Positions 4,451 to 9,097 of a stretch of 9,097 bases of DNA are shown here, in pieces. Numbering within the stretch: position 1 is the first letter of the stretch; every line of letters begins with the position of its first letter. The stretch comes from UBA9339 sp964535195 (GTDB lineage Bacteria > Pseudomonadota > Gammaproteobacteria > UBA9339). Made by a program: the position numbers and the translations under genes. The stretch covers positions 1 to 9,097 of the forward strand of contig CAZHSI010000028.1 of the NCBI GenBank assembly GCA_964535195.1, given 5' to 3'. The notes beneath the pieces are model-generated. The model saw only the letters and a list, made by a program, of their open reading frames with translations. It was not told where the DNA came from and did no database searches.

Positions 4451-7207
4451 ATGAAAAATAAAACTTACGAGCCACACATCATTGAAAAGTTCTGGTACCA
4501 AAAGTGGGAACAGAACGGTTATTTTACTCCAAGCGGCAATGGCTCTCCCTATTGCATCGTACTTCCTCCGCCCAACGTAACTGGCACTCTGCATATGGGG
4601 CATGGTTTTCAGATGAGTATTATGGATACGCTCATCCGTTATAAAAGGATGTGTGGTCATAATACCCTGTGGCAATTAGGCACGGACCATGCAGGCATTG
4701 CTACCCAAATGGTAGTAGAAAACATTATCCGCGCCGAGGGAAAAACTCGCCAAGATCTAGGCCGGGAAAGCTTTGTTAAAAAGGTTTGGGAATGGAAACA
4801 ATACTCGGGGGACACTATTACCGGCCAAGAGCGACGTCTCGGAGTTTCTGGTGATTGGTCGAGGGAAAAATTCACCCTTGATCCAGAACTTGTCAAAATG
4901 GTACAACATGTATTCATAAAATTATATGAAGAAGGATTGATCTATAGAGGGAAACGTCTAGTTAATTGGGATCCGACATTGAACACAGCGATCTCTGATC
5001 TTGAGGTCATTAACGAAGAAACTGAAGGTTCGTTGTGGTATATTAAATATCCTATTCTTGATAACAATGAAAGTATTATCGTTGCCACCACCCGCCCTGA
5101 AACCATGCTGGGTGATACAGCGGTAGCAGTTCACCCAGAAGATCAGCGTTACCAACATTTACTTGGCAAACAAATTAAATTACCACTCACCGATCGCACT
5201 ATCCCGATTATTGGGGATAAAGAGGTCGACCAAACCTTTGGTAGTGGCTGTGTGAAAATAACCCCTGCACACGACTTTAATGACTACGCCATGGGCGAAC
5301 GCCATAATTTACCTTTAATTAATATTTTTACACCAAACGCTCATCTCAATGACAATGCTCCAAAAAAATACCAAGGACTAGAGCGGTTCCAAGCAAGAAA
5401 ACAGATCCTGACCGATTTAGCAGCCGCTGGACTGTTACTTAAAACCGAAAAACATCAGTTAAAAGTCCCGAAAGGAGAACGGAGTGGGGCAATTATTGAG
5501 CCTTACTTAACCGATCAATGGTTTATTAAGACCAAACCCTTAGCAAAACCGGCAATCGATGCTGTTTTAGACGGCAGAATTAAATTCATTCCAGACAATT
5601 GGAGTAAAATTTATCTGCAATGGTTAGAAAATATTGAAGATTGGTGCATCAGTCGACAATTATGGTGGGGCCATAGGATCCCCGCTTGGTTTGATGAAAA
5701 AAATAACATTTATGTGGGCCATAGCGAAGATGAAGTCCGCGCTAAGTTTAATCTAGGAAACTGTTTACTCAGGCAAGATGAAGATGTTTTAGACACATGG
5801 TTTTCCGCAGCACTTTGGCCATTTTCAACTTTGGATTGGCCCGAAAGTCAAACATTTAAAACTTTCTACCCTACTTCAGCATTAGTTACTGGTTTTGACA
5901 TTATCTTTTTCTGGGTAGCAAGAATGGTAATGTTTGGTCTGAAATTTACTGGCAACGTTCCTTTCAAAGATGTCTATATTACCGGGCTAATCCGCGATAG
6001 CCATGGACAAAAAATGTCGAAATCTAAGGGTAACATTTTAGACCCGATTGACCTGGTTGACGGTATTACTCTAGAAAAACTTATCGAAAAACGTACCAGT
6101 AATCTCATGCAAAAGCATCTTACCGAAAAAATTACCAAAGAAACCCGCCAAGACTTTCCTAAGGGGATAACTGGCTTTGGTGTTGATGCCTTACGTTTCA
6201 CCTTTTGTTCACTTGCCACCACGAGTCGCGATATAAACTTTGATATAGCACGCCTCGAAGGTTATCGAAATTTTTGTACGAAAATTTGGAACGCTGCTCG
6301 CTTTGTGTTAATGCAATTAGAGAACTTCGATTATACTAATAATGAGGTAGCATACAGTTTAGCCGACCGCTGGATTCAAAGTAAGTTGCAAAACACCTTA
6401 CAAACCATCACGGCAGAGTTCAAAAACTACCGTTTTGATCTAGTTACCCAAGCAATTTTTGAATTTACCTGGCGTGAGTTTTGCGACTGGTATTTAGAGT
6501 TAGCCAAACCTATTTTAAACTCTGATCAGTTTAGCCCTGCCTTAAAACAAGGAACCAAAAAAACTCTAATAACAGTTTTAGAAGCCATACTTCGGATAAT
6601 TCACCCATTTATGCCATTTATTACTGAGGAAATATGGCAAGCAGTAGCAAGCAAAATGCAGATTAAAGCACCAACAATTATGCTACAACCCTACCCAGAA
6701 TTTGACGCTGCAAAAATGGATACTAGTGCTACCGCCGAAGTTGAGTGGATTAAAAAAATGGTTCTCGCTATCCGTAACATTCGTGGTGAAATGAATATCG
6801 CTCCGGGAAAAATGCTACCCTTACTGCTAAGCAAGGGAACAGAGAAAGATCGTATAAACATCGAACAACATAAAAAATACTTAATGACTTTAGCAAAACT
6901 CGAATCAATAAATTGGCTCGATAAAGAAACAATTCCACCAGCCGCATCTACCCTCGTGGATACTTTAGAGTTGAATATAGTTATTGGTGATCTTTTTGAT
7001 GTGAAAGCCGAGAGCGCGCGCATTAATAAAGAAATTAATAAAATAAACGAAGAAACCGCTCGCATTGAGGTTAAGTTAAACAACCCCAACTACACCCAAA
7101 AAGCCCCACCAAATGTGGTAGAAAAAGATCGCTTAAAATTTGAAGAAAATAAAAATTTACTAAATAAATTACACGCTGAACTTAAAAAGTTATCACAGTG
7201 GGTATAA
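4451..7207 (+). CDS. valS: valine--tRNA ligase (ValRS)
   Basis: Cytoplasmic class I aminoacyl-tRNA synthetase that charges tRNA-Val with valine and hydrolyses mischarged threonyl-tRNA-Val. At 918 residues it is slightly shorter than E. coli ValS (951). The Rossmann-fold signature HMGH is at 48-51, after PPPNVTG. The CP1 editing domain follows, with TTRPET at 213-218 and MLGDTAVAVHPED. KMSKS is at 521-525. The insertion after KMSKS (LIEKRTSNLMQ through DFPKGI) and the block DALRFTFCSLATTSRDINFD are of the gammaproteobacterial kind. The anticodon-binding domain lies at about 640-800. A C-terminal coiled-coil tRNA arm covers about 845-915. The ATG is fixed by AAGGAG five bases upstream. The gene appears intact and monocistronic. 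Its usual partner holC is not adjacent, and no clear T-run terminator follows the stop. Confidence 0.98.
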   Translation: MKNKTYEPHIIEKFWYQKWEQNGYFTPSGNGSPYCIVLPPPNVTGTLHMGHGFQMSIMDTLIRYKRMCGHNTLWQLGTDHAGIATQMVVENIIRAEGKTRQDLGRESFVKKVWEWKQYSGDTITGQERRLGVSGDWSREKFTLDPELVKMVQHVFIKLYEEGLIYRGKRLVNWDPTLNTAISDLEVINEETEGSLWYIKYPILDNNESIIVATTRPETMLGDTAVAVHPEDQRYQHLLGKQIKLPLTDRTIPIIGDKEVDQTFGSGCVKITPAHDFNDYAMGERHNLPLINIFTPNAHLNDNAPKKYQGLERFQARKQILTDLAAAGLLLKTEKHQLKVPKGERSGAIIEPYLTDQWFIKTKPLAKPAIDAVLDGRIKFIPDNWSKIYLQWLENIEDWCISRQLWWGHRIPAWFDEKNNIYVGHSEDEVRAKFNLGNCLLRQDEDVLDTWFSAALWPFSTLDWPESQTFKTFYPTSALVTGFDIIFFWVARMVMFGLKFTGNVPFKDVYITGLIRDSHGQKMSKSKGNILDPIDLVDGITLEKLIEKRTSNLMQKHLTEKITKETRQDFPKGITGFGVDALRFTFCSLATTSRDINFDIARLEGYRNFCTKIWNAARFVLMQLENFDYTNNEVAYSLADRWIQSKLQNTLQTITAEFKNYRFDLVTQAIFEFTWREFCDWYLELAKPILNSDQFSPALKQGTKKTLITVLEAILRIIHPFMPFITEEIWQAVASKMQIKAPTIMLQPYPEFDAAKMDTSATAEVEWIKKMVLAIRNIRGEMNIAPGKMLPLLLSKGTEKDRINIEQHKKYLMTLAKLESINWLDKETIPPAASTLVDTLELNIVIGDLFDVKAESARINKEINKINEETARIEVKLNNPNYTQKAPPNVVEKDRLKFEENKNLLNKLHAELKKLSQWV

Positions 7208-7270
7208 AACTTATGGCTATCTACCTATAATAAACTCTATCCTATTAATATTTTCTTAATAATCAAGCTG

Positions 7271-7276
7271 TATAAT
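7271..7276 (+). promoter_or_regulatory. consensus -10 hexamer upstream of the secreted protein
   Basis: A perfect TATAAT preceded by CTG lies 123 bases before the start of the 298-residue protein and 64 bases after the valS stop. No good -35 is seen (the bases at 17-18 spacing are AT-rich). A start near 7283 would place the inverted repeat 7281-7338 at the very 5' end of the mRNA. Confidence 0.4.
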
Positions 7277-7280
7277 TCAA

Positions 7281-7338
7281 CCATAGCCTGACCCTAACAT
7301 TAACTCATAAAAACGGTTAAAACCTATTCAGGCTAAGG
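7281..7338 (+). repeat. inverted repeat in the leader of the secreted-protein gene
   Basis: TAGCCTGA (7284-7291) and TCAGGCTA (7328-7335) are exact reverse complements. Beyond one mismatch CC (7281-7282) and GG (7337-7338) also pair. The 36-base loop holds a small stem GGTT-AA-AACC (7315-7324). This could fold into a leader structure or serve as the 3' end of the valS transcript. No T-run follows, so an intrinsic terminator is not supported. Confidence 0.45.
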
Positions 7339-7351
7339 TACTTGTGAAGCT

Positions 7352-7399
7352 ATGCCAGATATTCCAGACACTACTAGTTACCATGAAAAGGTAAACTGA
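7352..7399 (+). CDS. 15-codon upstream ORF overlapping the next start
   Basis: ATG at 7352 opens a frame encoding MPDIPDTTSYHEKVN and stops with TGA at 7397-7399. The stop shares its last base with the ATG of the next gene (TGATG), a classic arrangement for translational coupling. The Shine-Dalgarno of the downstream gene (AAAAGG) lies within this frame. Its own ribosome binding site is weak (GTGAAG, 3-8 bases upstream). The peptide resembles nothing I know. It may be a real leader peptide or a chance frame. Confidence 0.3.
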   Translation: MPDIPDTTSYHEKVN

Positions 7400-8295
7400 T
7401 GACAAAAATCAAAACAATAATAATCATTCTACTAATATCATCGATAGGCATGATTTCCAATATATTTGCTAGTATCTCAGCGCAATTATTTGTCACAAAT
7501 GAGCTGACGCCAGCCATAGTTTCCCTAATAGATGAAGTTTCAGTTAGAATGTCTAATGCTCTATTAACTAGTGATTTACATACTTTTCACGGGATCATAA
7601 CTACAGTCTTAGTCCGTTTAGATAAAGAAATAACAAACTTACCCATAGAAGAACAAGCTGCCATAATGGCAAACGTACCATTAACACCAAACATATTTGA
7701 TGACTTCTTTGTTAACCCCAACACTACTGGCAGAGCACATTACTTATGTTGGCTCGAAAGATGTTTAGTTCAGCTACAACAATATAATGCCACTAACCAG
7801 GTAATTATTCCTTTTGATGATATAGATACTCAAGGAGCGTTAGAAACAAAAGATGGCCAGGGGATAACAACCACCGTAAATATACAAGACCCTACTCCAT
7901 TAATTAGAACTATAAGACAAACATTTCTTGCGGCATTACAACTAACAGAACGGGCAATTGAACTACAAAATATTCATACAGGAGCTAACCAAGATCTTGC
8001 TATAGATATCGCCATTGATGAAGCTACGGGAAATAGGTGTGTAATAACTCATGCAGCCAGGAGACTGATTACAGTAATACATAATGTTGTCGATGGCGTA
8101 AACGGCGAACATATACCTGAGATTGCTGACCGGCAAGACCATACTGCAGTCAATCCAGCGCCATTAATTCCTAACATAACCCAACAAGAAGCACCAGCTG
8201 TCCAACCACAGCCACATGGTGGTAAGTTATATTCATATATGGGGCTTGTAGGCCAATCTGCACGCGCAATGATATATACTTATTTTGCTAAATAG
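7399..8295 (+). CDS. hypothetical secreted protein with signal peptide
   Basis: I do not recognise this 298-residue protein. Residues 1-25 form a Sec-type signal peptide: basic MTKIK, a hydrophobic core IIIILLISSIGMI, and a likely cleavage near NIFA-SIS. The mature part is mostly predicted helical and rich in Thr, Asn, Ile and Gln. Three cysteines are seen (C117, C122, C214). Residues about 250-275 form a Pro/Gln/Ala-rich linker, followed by a C-terminal block GGKLYSYMGLVGQSARAM (274-291). The organisation of helical domain, flexible linker and short C-terminal tail would suit a periplasmic or exported protein, possibly host-directed, but nothing proves that. The ATG is set by AAAAGG upstream and overlaps the stop of a 15-codon uORF. 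It follows valS by 191 bases and probably has its own promoter. Confidence 0.75.
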   Translation: MTKIKTIIIILLISSIGMISNIFASISAQLFVTNELTPAIVSLIDEVSVRMSNALLTSDLHTFHGIITTVLVRLDKEITNLPIEEQAAIMANVPLTPNIFDDFFVNPNTTGRAHYLCWLERCLVQLQQYNATNQVIIPFDDIDTQGALETKDGQGITTTVNIQDPTPLIRTIRQTFLAALQLTERAIELQNIHTGANQDLAIDIAIDEATGNRCVITHAARRLITVIHNVVDGVNGEHIPEIADRQDHTAVNPAPLIPNITQQEAPAVQPQPHGGKLYSYMGLVGQSARAMIYTYFAK

Positions 8296-8370
8296 AAATC
8301 TATCCTCTGGTTTTGTAAGAGTGTTCATCTAACCATACGCGTCAAGTTAAGCAATGTTTGTTAGTCGCCT

Positions 8371-8841
8371 AAGTTTCACTAAGGTAGATAGCCTCTTTTA
8401 TCTGTACCTATCTTTCAGAGAAAAATTTGCCCAAGCAGTATATTATCTGGTTTCTAATTTGGTGAATAATGCAAGGTTATACTTCGATTTTAGGAAAAGA
8501 AGCTGCTATAGCCTCGGGAAAGCCGGTAAGGGTCTACACAGGCAAGAAGAATATCTTTGACGCCTCTTACTTTTAGATCATTAACCTCCAGCCAAAAATT
8601 GGAACCTTCGCTATCAGCTATATAAAAGCCTAAAATATCTTTGTGTACTGATTGATTTATTATATATAGAGCTTTATTAACAACTTTACCTTCCTCGCTC
8701 ATTTAAAAAAAATAGCATCCAGAAAAACTATAGGGCAAACCTCATACAATGGCCGATTCCATCATTCAGAAACCAATGATAGTAGTTTGTTTGTGATAGA
8801 GCTTATAGTGGCTTCTGAAACTTCTTACCCCATAAATGAAT
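8371..8841 (-). pseudogene. IS256-family transposase remnant
   Basis: A decayed Mutator-type (IS256) DDE transposase, readable only by changing frame. Reading from high to low coordinates: IYGV near 8837, then EVSEATISSITNKLLSLVSE, then WNRPLYEVCPIVFLDAI. Next comes GKVVNKALYI through FWLEVNDLKVRGVKDILLACVD, then LTGFPEAIAASFPKIEV and PCIIHQIRN. Weaker similarity (IKEAIYLSET) continues to about 8371. The lesions seen are frame changes near 8826, 8702 and 8531, and stop codons at 8762-8764 (TGA for Trp) and 8477-8479 (TAA, probably for Gln). The first two catalytic aspartates survive (LDAI, D at 8717-8719; CVD, D at 8532-8534). The N-terminal part and the third catalytic residue (Glu) are missing. 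Only the middle of a roughly 400-residue protein is left and it cannot be active. No terminal inverted repeats are visible. Confidence 0.88.
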
Positions 8842-8870
8842 ACTTCAGTTAACACTCCATATAAAAACTA

Positions 8871-9097
8871 CTACCAACACAAATTAAAAATACATCGTGT
8901 TTTGGCTTCTGTATCCTTAGGCATTAACCGAGTAGTTTTTATTACTTTCATTTCGGATGATAGGTACGGAGAAAACTCTCTTACCTTCATTTCGGTTGGC
9001 ATATGCGGCGTGAACTCTCTTACTTTCATCTCCGTTGGTAAATGCGGAGTAAATTCTCTTACTTTCATTTCAGTCGGCACATGTGGGGTAAACTCCC
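8871..9097 (-). CDS. tandem-repeat protein, C-terminal end (partial)
   Basis: The gene enters from the right edge and stops at 8871 (TAG). The visible 75 residues consist of 13-residue units, EFTPHxPTEMKVR with x = V, L or M. There are three near-identical copies, a fourth altered one (EFSPYLSSEMKVI), a fifth barely recognisable one, and the tail TRCIFNLCW. The start lies outside the window. A GTG inside the first copy (9078-9080) could be mistaken for a start, but the frame is open to the edge. No known repeat family matches from memory. Alternating charged and hydrophobic residues suggest beta structure. The stop lies about 30 bases from the IS256 remnant on the same strand, so the 3' end may have been reshaped by that insertion. 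Confidence 0.7.
   Translation of the reverse strand, partial: EFTPHVPTEMKVREFTPHLPTEMKVREFTPHMPTEMKVREFSPYLSSEMKVIKTTRLMPKDTEAKTRCIFNLCW
8901..9095 (-). repeat. 39-bp coding tandem repeat
   Basis: The units on the minus strand are 9095-9057, 9056-9018, 9017-8979, 8978-8940 (diverged) and 8939-8901 (degenerate). The period of 39 bp equals 13 codons and is kept exactly without gaps. The first three units differ mainly at third codon positions (ACT/ACG/ACC, CCG/CCA, GAA/GAG, TTT/TTC, AAA/AAG). The only residue that changes among them is the V/L/M position. The repeats continue past the right edge. Confidence 0.9.

Noticed and set aside
8354..8560. 68-codon plus-strand ORF
   Set aside because: It is antisense to the IS256 remnant, where the minus strand shows clear transposase similarity.
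8901..9095. CRISPR array
   Set aside because: The 39-bp units are directly contiguous with no unique spacers, keep one reading frame, and vary at silent positions. They are coding repeats.

Overview
The window looks like a piece of an AT-rich gammaproteobacterial chromosome, probably from a host-associated or intracellular lineage. The evidence is a gamma-type ValRS, a HolC (DNA polymerase III chi) subunit, a tRNA-Ser(GCU)/tRNA-Arg(ACG) pairing like that of the E. coli serV-argV cluster, and several short GC-rich palindromic repeats between genes of the kind found in Rickettsiales and Legionellales genomes. The lineage is inferred and I cannot name a genus.

Left part (1-1390): on the minus strand tRNA-Ser(GCU), a small four-helix membrane protein of unknown function and tRNA-Arg(ACG) lie in that order. 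Divergent from tRNA-Ser, holC runs on the plus strand. The two promoters, each with an extended -10 element, face away from each other in the 80-base gap between them.

Middle (1390-4450): about 460 non-coding bases hold a dispersed repeat. tRNA-Met(CAU, elongator type) follows on the plus strand. Five bases after it is the stop codon of a convergent 733-residue CHASE2-domain class III adenylate cyclase on the minus strand. The cyclase/valS intergenic region carries two related palindromes arranged head to head, a hairpin with a T-run, and a good promoter for valS.

Right part (4451-9097): valS is complete. After it comes an apparently secreted 298-residue protein that I do not recognise, preceded by a 15-codon upstream ORF whose stop overlaps its start (TGATG). 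Next is a badly decayed IS256-family transposase remnant on the minus strand. The window ends inside a minus-strand gene made of 39-bp (13-residue) tandem repeats, whose copies differ mostly at silent positions.

How it fits together: holC and valS, normally adjacent in gammaproteobacteria, are here separated by about 3 kb containing a cyclase gene, a tRNA and repeats. The window is therefore core translation and replication genes split up by accessory material. The least explained items are the secreted protein with its coupled uORF, the 13-residue repeat protein, and the structured leader of valS. I see no clear defence system, CRISPR array or biosynthetic cluster.
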